Shown here: in pieces, positions 8,619-16,285 of the stretch
Numbering within the stretch: the first letter of the stretch is position 1
Layout of the letters: each line of letters starts with the position of its first letter
The notes under the pieces: generated by a model
Told to the model about the DNA's origin: nothing
The model's input: the letters and a program-made list of their open reading frames with translations, nothing else
Databases searched by the model: none
Position numbers and translations under genes: made by a program
Assembly (NCBI GenBank): GCA_013388675.1
Contig: JACAEW010000110.1
Location: forward strand, 1-36,213
DNA length: 36,213 bases
Source: Syntrophaceae bacterium
GTDB lineage: Bacteria; Desulfobacterota; SM23-61
Direction of reading: 5' to 3'

Positions 8619-8893
8619 GCCCTCCTTTTGGAAGAATTGATAGGCTTCGTGCTTCCTGAATTCCTGGCCGTTTTCCATTCAAGATGAGAATGGATTGATT
8701 CAATAGTGACGGAAATCCCCTCCTTTCCCATTGGTACCCACTCGGGATAAAATTTGAAAAGGCATATAAATCCCATGCTTTACATTCAAAAGTCGGATCG
8801 GGAAATCCATCTCCAGCCTTATTTTCAAATAAATAAAAATACCAAGTCAAGGGCAAAAATGAGGAATCATCCTTTCTTGCCCAAGATGTATGC
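8619..8893. other. Upstream region of the phosphoesterase gene
   Basis: AT-richer 275-nt stretch. On the - strand there are possible -35 boxes (TTGACT near 8850, TTGAAT near 8791) but no convincing -10 at good spacing, so no promoter is called. The 85-aa track ORF here has no family signature and is treated as chance. Confidence 0.5.
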
Positions 8894-9331
8894 TTAGAGT
8901 GCAGAAACCGGTAATTTCAAATAATCGAACAGGTTAAGGAGATTGGGTTGCAATTCGGGAGGGATATGGTAGAGCAATCTTCCGTCCAGGGCTTGGAGGA
9001 CCTGGGTTTCTTCTCCGGTGACCAGGAGTTTCGAGTCTCTTTTCCGGATTGCCTGGAATTGAAAGGTTAGGGCGGCTTTGGTGGGCTTCAAGACCGTAGT
9101 GCGGATAATGATTTCGTCTCCCAAGCGGGCGGGTTCTTTGTAGGAACACTTCAGGTCGATAACGGGAGCTATATAACCCAGGCGGGTGAAATCCTGGGGG
9201 GAAAGCTGGAACTTGCTCAAAAGAGCGCTTCGACCCACTTCGAACCAGGCTATGTAGTGACCGTGCCAGACGATCCCCCAAGAATCTACCTCGTGGAATC
9301 GGACCCGGATTTCGGTTTCATCATATTTCAT
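8894..9331 (-). CDS. Acyl-CoA/acyl-ACP thioesterase, 4HBT (YbgC-like)
   Basis: Hot-dog thioesterase that would release an acyl chain from ACP or CoA. The family signature is near the start: VRFHEVDSWGIVWHGHYIAW with the conserved Asp16 and the WHGHY segment, then FEVGRSALL. From ATG 9331 the protein has 145 residues, about the usual length (130-145). The longer track ORF (from 9373) would translate a GC palindrome (family A repeat) into MGGRSAGRPYG, so the internal Met before KYDETE is preferred, although its ribosome binding site is weak. It follows the ACP gene by 46 nt on the same strand and closes the acyl-carrier operon; a role as chain-release enzyme is inferred from that position. TAA stop. 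Confidence 0.85.
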   Translation of the reverse strand: MKYDETEIRVRFHEVDSWGIVWHGHYIAWFEVGRSALLSKFQLSPQDFTRLGYIAPVIDLKCSYKEPARLGDEIIIRTTVLKPTKAALTFQFQAIRKRDSKLLVTGEETQVLQALDGRLLYHIPPELQPNLLNLFDYLKLPVSAL

Positions 9332-9343
9332 AAAGGCAGCACC

Positions 9344-9368
9344 GTAGGGGCGACCGGCCGATCGCCCC
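9344..9368. repeat. Short palindrome between ACP and thioesterase genes (family A)
   Basis: GTAGGGGCGA arm answered by TCGCCCC around CCGGCC. It lies just upstream of the preferred thioesterase start and may fold in the mRNA. Confidence 0.5.
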
Positions 9369-9377
9369 CCCATTCCA

Positions 9378-9635
9378 TCATGCCCTATGCGCTTTCACAA
9401 ATTCCGCCAGGGCATTCACCGACCGGAAAACCTTCTTCCCCACCTCGGAATCGGGGATGAAAACTCCGTAGGTCTTTTCCAGAGCCACAACCAGCTCCAG
9501 GGCGTCGATCGAATCGAGCCCCAGGCCCTCGCCGAAGAGGGGGGAGTCATCCTCGATATCCCCCGGAGTCACATCCTCCAGCTTCAGGGTGCTAATGATC
9601 AAATTCTTGAGCTCTAGAACCAAATCTTCAGCCAT
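9378..9635 (-). CDS. Acyl carrier protein
   Basis: 85-residue acidic four-helix carrier protein. The phosphopantetheine attachment site is Ser42 in GLGLDSIDALEL, a DSI variant of the common DSL motif. Acidic helix II residues (DALELVVALE) match the usual partner-recognition surface. It carries growing or modified acyl chains as thioesters between cytoplasmic enzymes. Its neighbours are FabG-like and FabD-like genes upstream and a thioesterase downstream, but no ketosynthase, unlike the housekeeping fabD-fabG-acpP-fabF cluster. It is therefore probably a specialised ACP (inference). TGA stop. Confidence 0.92.
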   Translation of the reverse strand: MAEDLVLELKNLIISTLKLEDVTPGDIEDDSPLFGEGLGLDSIDALELVVALEKTYGVFIPDSEVGKKVFRSVNALAEFVKAHRA

Positions 9636-9659
9636 TCAAGGTCCTTTCCAAAAAGAGCG

Positions 9660-9680
9660 ATCAGCTTTCAGCAATCAGCC
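9660..9680. repeat. Short repeat, family D (CAGCTTTCAGCAATCAGC)
   Basis: The same motif recurs at 12998 and, inverted, at 13055. It lies between the ACP and FabG genes. Confidence 0.5.
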
Positions 9681-9736
9681 CAAAATGATTCTTTATTCTG
9701 GGCAAAATCTAATAAGTGACCGCTGCTCGATTTATC

Positions 9737-10477
9737 TTATACCATTCCCCCATCCACGCATATGACCTGCCCGGTAATGTAAGAGGCCTCTTCGGAAGCC
9801 AGAAAAAGGACCAGGGAGGCCACCTCTTCCGGTCTGCCGAACCGTTTCATGGGAATAAGACCCAAAAATTCCTTTCTCACTTTGTCGTCCAATTTTTCGA
9901 TCATTTCCGTCTGAATGATTCCGGGAGAGACCGCATTGACTAGAATTCCGAAGGGAGCCACTTCCCGGGCCAGGGATTTGGTCAGGCTGATGACCCCGCC
10001 TTTCGAGGCTGAATAATTGGTTTGCCCCGCCCTTCCGGTGATGGCGCTGGGCGATACCATATTGATGATCCTTCCCCTTCTTTTCGCGATCATAGGACGG
10101 AGTGCCGCCCGGCAGCAATAAAAAGTGCCCCTGAGGTTGGTTTCGATGACCCGGTCCCAGTCCTTATCCGACATGAGCATCAAATAAGTATCCCGAAGAA
10201 CTCCGGCGTTGTTCACCAGCACATCCAGGCGACCGAAGCGGTCGAGCATCTCCTTAAACATACGGTCCACATCCTCTTTCAGGCTGATATCCGCCTTCCA
10301 GGCTATGGCTTTTCCTCCGGCTTCCTGACTCTCCCTTTCCACCTGCCGAGCGGCCTCCTCGTCATGGCCGAAATTCACAACCACCCGGGCCCCCATGCGA
10401 CTGAAGGCCCGGGAGATGGCCCGCCCGATTCCCTTGGAACCGCCGGTGACCAGAACCACCCGTTCATGGAAGTCCAT
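9737..10477 (-). CDS. fabG: 3-oxoacyl-ACP reductase, FabG-like SDR
   Basis: Classical short-chain dehydrogenase of 246 residues that would reduce a 3-oxoacyl-ACP with NADPH. The cofactor motif TGGSKGIG is at 11-18, NNAG at 89-92, and the catalytic set is Asn114, Ser142 or Ser144, Tyr155 and Lys159 (YSASK). The C-terminus (ITGQVICVDGGMV) is the standard FabG ending. The ACP gene follows on the same strand about 100 nt later, which supports an acyl-ACP substrate over a free alcohol. It is separated from fabD upstream by about 190 nt of repeat-containing DNA, so it may have its own promoter. TAA stop. Confidence 0.88.
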   Translation of the reverse strand: MDFHERVVLVTGGSKGIGRAISRAFSRMGARVVVNFGHDEEAARQVERESQEAGGKAIAWKADISLKEDVDRMFKEMLDRFGRLDVLVNNAGVLRDTYLMLMSDKDWDRVIETNLRGTFYCCRAALRPMIAKRRGRIINMVSPSAITGRAGQTNYSASKGGVISLTKSLAREVAPFGILVNAVSPGIIQTEMIEKLDDKVRKEFLGLIPMKRFGRPEEVASLVLFLASEEASYITGQVICVDGGMV

Positions 10478-10498
10478 CGATCACTCCAAGCCTAAAAA

Positions 10499-10529
10499 TG
10501 CGGAATTCGAAATGCGGAATGCGGAATTG
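10499..10529. repeat. Family C repeat (GCGGAAT heptamers)
   Basis: Tandem-like GCGGAATTCGAAATGCGGAA units, inverted relative to the copy at 10664. Together they bracket the fabD-fabG spacer. Confidence 0.55.
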
Positions 10530-10663
10530 AAAACCGCCCCATTTACCCGATGAACCCTGATCTCCAAATTCCCAACGCCATTCATGTTACGCCATCATGT
10601 TGATATTTTTTTACATTTGAGATTTCCATGCTTGGGTTTATTCGCGTTTGCGTTCCCGATCCT

Positions 10664-10697
10664 TTATTCCGCATTCCGCATTCCGAGTTCCGCATTC
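10664..10697. repeat. Family C repeat forming the 3' end of the fabD-like gene
   Basis: ATTCCGCATTCCGCATTCC units. Read on the - strand they encode the last residues NAELGMRNAE and the TAA stop of the acyltransferase, so the repeat has supplied a new C-terminus. Confidence 0.6.
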
Positions 10698-11599
10698 GAA
10701 AGTCCCTCTTTCAGGATCTCTTCTGCCGTGATCGCCTTGGCCCTGCGATTGACCCACCTGACCATCTGGGTAAGCACATTCCCCGGTCCAACTTCCACAA
10801 AAGTATCGATCCCATGATCGACCATCCGGAGCAAGACTCGATGCCAATGATTGGGCCGGGAGAACTGGATACTCAACTCTTCTTTGATTTCCTCCGGGGT
10901 TCTCAAAAGCTCCCCTGTCAGGTAACTAAGGACCGGAATTTGAGGAACGGTAACTTCCCATCCCTGAATCGCCTGAGCAAAAGCCTGCGAGGCCCTTTCC
11001 ATCAATGGGGTATGGATGGCCCAGCCGATGGGCAGCCGCTTGACCAGCAACGCCCCCCGCTCGATGCAGAGCCGGATCGCCTTCTCCACGCCTTCTTCCT
11101 GCCCCGAGATGACCAACTGCTGGGTGTTGTTAACCGAAGCCAAGTAAACTTGGGACGCCTCTCGGCAGGCTTGCTGGACTTCCTTCACCGAAAGGCCGAT
11201 GACCGCTGCCATGGCCCCCTTCTGCCTGAGCCCTTCCTCGGACATTTTTTCCGCGGCGATGATCACCCCTTCCAGACCCTGATCGAAGGTGAGCGATTCG
11301 GCGGCCACCAGGGCGGAAAAAATTCCCAGGCTGAAGCCGCTGGCCATTTGGGGTACAAAGCTCAACCTCTTGAGGATGGAGGCATAGGCACAGTTGGTTA
11401 CATGGACGGCCACCTGGGCATTGAAATCGAGGGAGAGCTCTTCCTCCGGACCTCGAAGACAGAGTTCCAGCAGGTCAAAGTCCAGAGCCTGGCTGGCTCG
11501 CTGAAAGCTCTCCAAGGCTTCCGGGTAGGAGGCCAGCTCTTGAACCATGCCGACCCGTTGAGACCCTTGGCCCGGAAAGAGGAACGCGACATCAGGCAT
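10664..11599 (-). CDS. FabD-like acyltransferase lacking the malonate-binding Arg
   Basis: 311-residue member of the malonyl-CoA:ACP transacylase family. FPGQGSQ is near the start, the nucleophile is Ser90 in SGFSLGIFSALV, GAMAAVIGL follows, His is in GWAIHTPLM, and the EVGPGNVLT ending is present. Two departures from E. coli FabD (compared from memory): the His before the active Ser is Phe (GFSLG, not GHSLG), and in a gap-free stretch between SALV and GAMAA the position of Arg117, which pairs with the malonyl carboxylate, is Ala. The active Ser, the His and the Gln in SIQFSRP are kept. It may therefore transfer or hydrolyse non-carboxylated acyl groups (inference). The start overlaps the radical SAM gene by 8 nt. 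The last ten or so residues come from an intergenic repeat. Confidence 0.85.
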   Translation of the reverse strand: MPDVAFLFPGQGSQRVGMVQELASYPEALESFQRASQALDFDLLELCLRGPEEELSLDFNAQVAVHVTNCAYASILKRLSFVPQMASGFSLGIFSALVAAESLTFDQGLEGVIIAAEKMSEEGLRQKGAMAAVIGLSVKEVQQACREASQVYLASVNNTQQLVISGQEEGVEKAIRLCIERGALLVKRLPIGWAIHTPLMERASQAFAQAIQGWEVTVPQIPVLSYLTGELLRTPEEIKEELSIQFSRPNHWHRVLLRMVDHGIDTFVEVGPGNVLTQMVRWVNRRAKAITAEEILKEGLSNAELGMRNAE

Positions 11600-12992
11600 G
11601 GGGTTCTCCGGTTGATATCGTCCGTCCGCGCAGGATCTTCATGTGTTCCCACAGAGGGCCTTTAACCCCGAATTTGCGCAGCTTGGACTGGAGGCGGAGG
11701 GAGACATTGATGCTCAGACCCGGAAAAATCCAGTTGGGGGAAAGAGAAGAGCGATGGCGGACAATATCCACCAGGCGGTCCCGCACCGCCGGCGCGATGT
11801 AGAACACGGGGTCGAGGAAGTCGGTGTCCGGCGACAGAAGGCCTTCGGCTTCGGCCTGGCGGGCCAGGCCGGTGCCGGGGAAAATCCGGAGGCCCACCAT
11901 GGCGATCACCGCCGTTGGAGCAATCTCCTCCATGAGCCGAAAAGTTTCCTCCAGGGTTTCATCCGTATCTCCGGGCGCTCCCAGGGAGAGACTGTGACAG
12001 ACTTCCAACCCCGCCTCGCGGGCGTAAAGGCTGCCTCGGCGGATGTCCTCCGGGGTGAAGTTCTTTCCCAATCGGGCCAGTACCGGCGGAGAGCCGGAAT
12101 CCGTGCCGAATTCCACCCCCGTGCACCCGGCCTGTTTCATGACCTTTGCGAGGGAGCGGCTGAAAAAAGCCGGGTTTGCATAACAGCTCCACTGAAGAGA
12201 GAGCCCTCTTTCGATGAAAGCTTCACAGACAGCTCGCGCATGGCTCTCCGGAAAATTGAAAATATTGTCCACGATGAAAATATTCCGCACACCCTGGTGG
12301 AGCAAGGCTTCAGCTTCATCGGCCACCCTCCGGGGTGAACGAAGCCGGACCGCCGTTCCTTCGATCAGAGGATAGGTACAATAGATGCAGGAAAAGGGGC
12401 ACCCTCTCTTGGTCTGGAGGTTGCCCATGCCTCCCTTGGCAAAATAGGCCTTCAGGTCCATGCACGTCCAATCCGGAGAGGAAAGGGAATCAAGGTTTTG
12501 AACCCAGGAAGGGCCGGACAATTCTTTGCTTTCCCTGGAGATGAATCCCTCGATCCGGGGAAAAGATGAATCCAACATCCCGCTCAGAACTTTGGGAAAA
12601 GCCTCTTCTCCCTCCCCCGCGATCCCCCCGTCCGCCTCCAGGAAGCTCAGGATCCTCTCCGGCATGAGGGTAAAACCCGATCCGCCCAAAAAAATGGGAG
12701 AGGAAGAAAATCGCCGGCATCGTTCGATTACCTTTTTAAAGAAAGGAAGGTAAGAAACGGATTCCGGATAAGCAACGTTGTCGATGTTGCGGAGGGAAAG
12801 GCCGATTGCCTGGGGAGCAAACCTGGAGATTGCGCTTTCGAGCGCCTGCTCCACGTCCTCTTCAAAACAAAGGTCCAGACAACAAACCTCTTGGCCGCAC
12901 GATTTCAGGGCTGAAGAAAGAAAAGCCAAACCCAGGGGGGCGACGGGGTCCGGCAGCATTTCGATATTGGGAGAGATGAGGAGAACGCGCAT
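11592..12992 (-). CDS. B12-binding-domain radical SAM protein
   Basis: 466 residues. The N-terminal part (1 to about 130) has the Rossmann-like layout of cobalamin-binding domains (MRVLLISPN..., GLAFLSSALK, FLGGSGFTL), but I do not see the DxHxxG base-off motif. The radical SAM core carries CPFSCIYC with Cys198, Cys202 and Cys205 for the 4Fe-4S cluster, then VDNIFNF and GVEFGTDSGS, both usual for this class. Such enzymes perform methylations, ring rearrangements or C-C bond chemistry on varied substrates. Its 3' end overlaps the acyltransferase start by 8 nt, so it is translationally coupled to an acyl-carrier module; a modification of an ACP-bound chain is a reasonable but unproven guess. 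No clear ribosome binding site: a family D repeat abuts the start codon. Confidence 0.85.
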   Translation of the reverse strand: MRVLLISPNIEMLPDPVAPLGLAFLSSALKSCGQEVCCLDLCFEEDVEQALESAISRFAPQAIGLSLRNIDNVAYPESVSYLPFFKKVIERCRRFSSSPIFLGGSGFTLMPERILSFLEADGGIAGEGEEAFPKVLSGMLDSSFPRIEGFISRESKELSGPSWVQNLDSLSSPDWTCMDLKAYFAKGGMGNLQTKRGCPFSCIYCTYPLIEGTAVRLRSPRRVADEAEALLHQGVRNIFIVDNIFNFPESHARAVCEAFIERGLSLQWSCYANPAFFSRSLAKVMKQAGCTGVEFGTDSGSPPVLARLGKNFTPEDIRRGSLYAREAGLEVCHSLSLGAPGDTDETLEETFRLMEEIAPTAVIAMVGLRIFPGTGLARQAEAEGLLSPDTDFLDPVFYIAPAVRDRLVDIVRHRSSLSPNWIFPGLSINVSLRLQSKLRKFGVKGPLWEHMKILRGRTISTGEPHA

Positions 12993-12997
12993 AAAGA

Positions 12998-13078
12998 AGC
13001 TTTCAGCAATCAGCTATTAGCAAAAATCCTTTTTCTCTCTTTTTCTATTTTTTTCGCTGACTGCTGATAGCTGATACC
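12998..13078. repeat. Inverted pair of family D repeats
   Basis: AGCTTTCAGCAATCAGCTAT at 12998 and GCTGACTGCTGATAGCTGAT at 13056 are near reverse complements around a pyrimidine-rich centre. The transcript could form a long imperfect hairpin next to the radical SAM start. Confidence 0.6.
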
Positions 13079-13205
13079 TTTTTTTCTCAAAATAACACAG
13101 GAAAACCACCTCGTCAAAAGGGATTTGGCCGGGCCTTGTTGCCGGGAGCTTTTCCCGTGAGGAAAAACAGGCAGCGGTCCGGTTTGGGTCCGAAGTATTT
13201 TCGGC

Positions 13206-13234
13206 TTGACTTTGCCGGATAGGGAATACATCAT
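13206..13234 (+). promoter_or_regulatory. Candidate sigma70 promoter for the acyl-CoA synthetase gene
   Basis: TTGACT (5/6 match), 17-nt spacer, CATCAT (4/6 match), about 60 nt before the ATG. Found by eye. Confidence 0.42.
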
Positions 13235-13297
13235 CGGGAATCAAAGAACCGGGACTCCAACGCCCCAGGAACCGCGATAAATTAGAGGGGAAAAAGA

Positions 13298-14719
13298 ATG
13301 TTTGAGAGGAAAAAAGAGGAAAATGCAAAAAATTTGACCCTTTTGTTCAATCCCCGCTCGATTGCCATCGTTGGGGCCTCGGATGATCTAACCCGCATCG
13401 GCGGATTGCCCATCAAGTTTCTTCGCCAGCACAAGTATCCGGGAAAGATATTCCCAGTCAACCCCAAGTACCGGGAAATCGCCGCTCTTCGCTGCTATCC
13501 CACCCTGAAGGATATACCCGAGCCCTTGGACCTGGCGCTGATCGGAATCCCCCGGGCTCTGGTTTTCCAGGCCCTGAGAGATTGCGCAGAAAAAAAGGTG
13601 CCTTTTGTCATCCTTTTCAGCGCAGGCTATGCGGAGATGGGGGAAGGGGGAAGAAAGGAGCAGGAGGAACTTCGACGATTTGTCCGGAGTGTTGGAATTC
13701 GGATGGTAGGCCCCAACTGCATCGGGATCGTCAATACCCATGATCGAGTGGCCACTTCCTTTACCAGCGGACTGGAAATCGACTCCCTGCTTCCGGGGGC
13801 GATCGGGCTGATCACCCAAAGCGGAGGGGTGGGGAACTGCATCCTCACCCGGACCTACGACCGGTCCATCGGACTGAGTTATTTTATTTCCTCCGGAAAC
13901 GAGCTGGACCTGGAAATTTCGGATTTTTTGGAATTTTTACTGGAAGACGAGAAGACGAAGTCCATTGCCCTGCTTCTGGAGGACCTGAAGGACCCTCATA
14001 AATTCAGCCAGGTTGCAGCGCGGGCCTGGCAAGCAGGTAAGCCGATCGTAGCCTTGAAAGTCGGGCGATCGGAAAAAGGTCGGCAGGCGGCCGCTTCCCA
14101 CACCGGGGCCATGTCCGGGTCGGATTCTCTCTATGAGGCGCTCTTCCGCCAAAGGGGGATTAGCCGGGTTTTCGATGTGGATGAGCTCTTCGAAGTGGCT
14201 CACCTATTTGCTTCCTACGCTCCCCCTGCAGGAAACCGCCTGGCAATTCTCACAACTTCAGGAGGAAGCGGCGCCCTGCTGGCTGACCTTGCTTCGGATC
14301 ATCATCTTTCCATGCCCGTCCCATCACCTCGGACCCTGGAGCAACTGCACGACGTGGTTCCGGCCGTGGCCCCCATCGCCAATCCCATGGACATCACCAC
14401 TCAGTTCATGAACGACCCGGAGGTCATCGCCCGATATATAACGACATTTGCGGAGGATGAAAATTTCGACATTTTGTTGATGAACTTCACCGTCTCCACC
14501 TCCGACCGAACCCTGAAAGTGGCGGATAAAATTGCCGCCATCCATCCAACTCTTCCCAAACCTTTGATTTTCTGCTGGCCCGTGGGAAACATGGCCCGCA
14601 CTGGCTTCGCCGGTCTGGAAAAGGCGGGTATTCCTCTCTTCTTCCACCCGGCCCGCTGCCTTTCGGCCTTAGGTCATTTCATTCGTTACGGCGTGCACCG
14701 GAATAAGCCACGGCGGTGA
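13298..14719 (+). CDS. NDP-forming acyl-CoA synthetase, alpha (CoA-binding) subunit
   Basis: 473 residues matching the alpha half of ADP-forming acetyl-CoA synthetases, which interconvert acyl-CoA + ADP + Pi and acid + CoA + ATP. The CoA-binding domain begins NPRSIAIVGASDD (about 18-30), followed by a succinyl-CoA-ligase-like part with MVGPNCIGI and ITQSGGVG, then ASHTGAMSGSD with the phosphorylatable His near 268. The ATP-grasp beta domain is absent, so it needs a separate beta subunit not found in this window. AGAGGGG precedes the ATG and a candidate promoter lies upstream. The stop overlaps the GTG start of the methyltransferase by 4 nt. In anaerobes such enzymes recover ATP from acyl-CoAs. 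Confidence 0.88.
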   Translation: MFERKKEENAKNLTLLFNPRSIAIVGASDDLTRIGGLPIKFLRQHKYPGKIFPVNPKYREIAALRCYPTLKDIPEPLDLALIGIPRALVFQALRDCAEKKVPFVILFSAGYAEMGEGGRKEQEELRRFVRSVGIRMVGPNCIGIVNTHDRVATSFTSGLEIDSLLPGAIGLITQSGGVGNCILTRTYDRSIGLSYFISSGNELDLEISDFLEFLLEDEKTKSIALLLEDLKDPHKFSQVAARAWQAGKPIVALKVGRSEKGRQAAASHTGAMSGSDSLYEALFRQRGISRVFDVDELFEVAHLFASYAPPAGNRLAILTTSGGSGALLADLASDHHLSMPVPSPRTLEQLHDVVPAVAPIANPMDITTQFMNDPEVIARYITTFAEDENFDILLMNFTVSTSDRTLKVADKIAAIHPTLPKPLIFCWPVGNMARTGFAGLEKAGIPLFFHPARCLSALGHFIRYGVHRNKPRR

Positions 14720-15384
14720 ATATGAAACAGGAAATCGACAAGGCGATGGCCGACTACTACGCTCGGCGGGCGTCAGAATACGAGCGGGTGTACCAGAAGC
14801 CGGAGCGGCAGGCCGATCTCAGAAGACTCGCCGATTTGCTGAGTTCCGCATTTGCCGGGCAGGACGTTTTGGAGGTGGCGTGCGGTACGGGGTACTGGAC
14901 GCAGTTCATTGCCAAGTCGGCAAGAAGCATCGTGGCTACGGATATCAACCCGGAGGTGCTGGACATCGCCCGCCGGAAGGATTACGGACCGTGTTGGGTT
15001 ACGTTTCTGGAATCGAGCGCCTATTCGTTGGCAGGGGTTGAAGCCGGCTGCTCCGCCGGATTCCACGGGTTCTGGTGGTCGCACATCCCCGTCCAGAAAA
15101 TTGGCGCATTTATCACCTGCTTCCACGCGGCTTTGTCAAAGGATGCGATGGTTGTCATGATCGACAACGCTTATGTAGAAGGTAGCAGCACGCCCATTTC
15201 ACGGAGAGACGAAAACGGGAACACTTATCAGATCAGACAACTGCAGGACGGAACGAAACACGAGGTCTTGAAAAATTTCCCTTCGTCGTTGGGTCTGCGC
15301 ACCATCTTGAAGCCCCATGCCAATGATGTCCGGGTAACGCCATTCGACTATTACTGGATGGTTCGGTACAGAACGAAGCGATAG
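14716..15384 (+). CDS. Class I SAM-dependent methyltransferase
   Basis: 222 residues. The SAM-binding motif I is VLEVACGTGYW (about 51-61), followed by the acidic end of strand 2 in ATDINPEVLD, as in the Methyltransf_11/25 group. FWWSHIP and VMIDNAYV fit the later core strands. The substrate is not identifiable. The start is GTG at 14716 (GTGA overlap with the upstream stop) or ATG at 14722; the overlap suggests coupling to the acyl-CoA synthetase subunit. Several other residues of the core are ordinary for the family. TAG stop. Confidence 0.83.
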   Translation: MNMKQEIDKAMADYYARRASEYERVYQKPERQADLRRLADLLSSAFAGQDVLEVACGTGYWTQFIAKSARSIVATDINPEVLDIARRKDYGPCWVTFLESSAYSLAGVEAGCSAGFHGFWWSHIPVQKIGAFITCFHAALSKDAMVVMIDNAYVEGSSTPISRRDENGNTYQIRQLQDGTKHEVLKNFPSSLGLRTILKPHANDVRVTPFDYYWMVRYRTKR

Positions 15385-15511
15385 GCGCACCGATCCAATA
15401 ATGGGGCCCCTGCCGGGATGGGCCAACATAACAAGGAGCATCGGCCCCCCCACGAGACTGGTCAAATCGGCCAGAGCGAGGTGAAGAAGCCGAATCGTCG
15501 GGGGAACCCTG

Positions 15512-16285
15512 CTATGCGCTCAGGGGGCGGGAAATCACTTCCTTTACGACGGGAACCTTCTGAGCCTGGCCGAGGATCACTCTTTTTATCTCCTGACCGG
15601 GAAGATTGAGGAGAGCCTGCCCCAATTTGCGGCCCCTTTCCAGTTCGTAGGGCGAGTCGATTTTGTTGATATAAGGAATCCCTCGAGCCTTTTCCGGGCA
15701 TTTCTCTAGGGTTGCCGCCAGGAGGCGGGCAATCATTTCTTCATCTAGAATGGTTCCTTCGGGCTTCTGGAGGATTTCCATGGCCCCTCTCCAACGAAAT
15801 ACGTGATTTTCATCCAGCGTGCATCCCAGGGCGTCGATTCCTACGACCGGCACCAGAAGAGTGGTATTCAGGGGGACCACCGGTTCTCCCTCTCTCGGCG
15901 CTTTTAGGGAATAACCCTTGGCTCCATCCGCTTCCGCAAGGATGCAGGTTACGCCCGGAATCTTTTCAATTTCCTCAATCCACGCGGGGGGAATCCCGTC
16001 CAATTTCCCATTCTCCAACCTTGCCCGGGCCACGAGTAGGCAGGGGGAAGAGGGGAGATGACCCAGGATCCACTCTCGCAGCGTTGAAAAGTCCCGGGAA
16101 ACAAAGGAAAGAAAATCCGCGGAAGGTTGGGGCTCCCAGATTTTTGTGGTCGTAGTAAGGATTACGCCCCGCTGGCGTTCAGCCATTTCCCGTCCCCAGG
16201 AAAACATCAAAGTGGTTTTCCCACCTCCGCCCACCAGGCTGATGATTTCCGGGTCTTTCAGTTGAAAAGCGTCCGCTAAAGTCAA
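15512..16285 (-). CDS. yqeC: YqeC-family selenium/molybdenum hydroxylase accessory protein
   Basis: 257-residue P-loop protein of the YqeC family, found with selenium-dependent molybdenum hydroxylase genes. The nucleotide-binding loop is SLVGGGGKTTLMF near the start, followed by LTTTTKIW and LAEADGAKGYSLKAP, both typical of the family. The start codon is TTG (16285), and its TTGA overlap with the mocA stop marks translational coupling. It is the last gene of the xdhC-mocA-yqeC operon. The precise biochemical role of the family is not settled; a function in maturation of a Se-containing Mo cofactor is the usual proposal. TAG stop. Confidence 0.87.
   Translation of the reverse strand: MTLADAFQLKDPEIISLVGGGGKTTLMFSWGREMAERQRGVILTTTTKIWEPQPSADFLSFVSRDFSTLREWILGHLPSSPCLLVARARLENGKLDGIPPAWIEEIEKIPGVTCILAEADGAKGYSLKAPREGEPVVPLNTTLLVPVVGIDALGCTLDENHVFRWRGAMEILQKPEGTILDEEMIARLLAATLEKCPEKARGIPYINKIDSPYELERGRKLGQALLNLPGQEIKRVILGQAQKVPVVKEVISRPLSA

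Larger units (their letters stand above)
12993..13297. other. Divergent intergenic region
   Basis: 305 nt between divergent radical SAM (-) and acyl-CoA synthetase (+) genes. It holds an inverted pair of family D repeats (12998-13078) and a likely + strand promoter (13206-13234). Track ORFs here show no family signature. Confidence 0.65.

Noticed and set aside
8599-8856. 85-aa - strand ORF upstream of the phosphoesterase
   Set aside because: Overlaps the phosphoesterase start in another frame and lies in the AT-rich leader; no family resemblance.
9331-9373. Longer N-terminus of the thioesterase
   Set aside because: The extra 14 residues translate a palindromic repeat and precede the normal family start.
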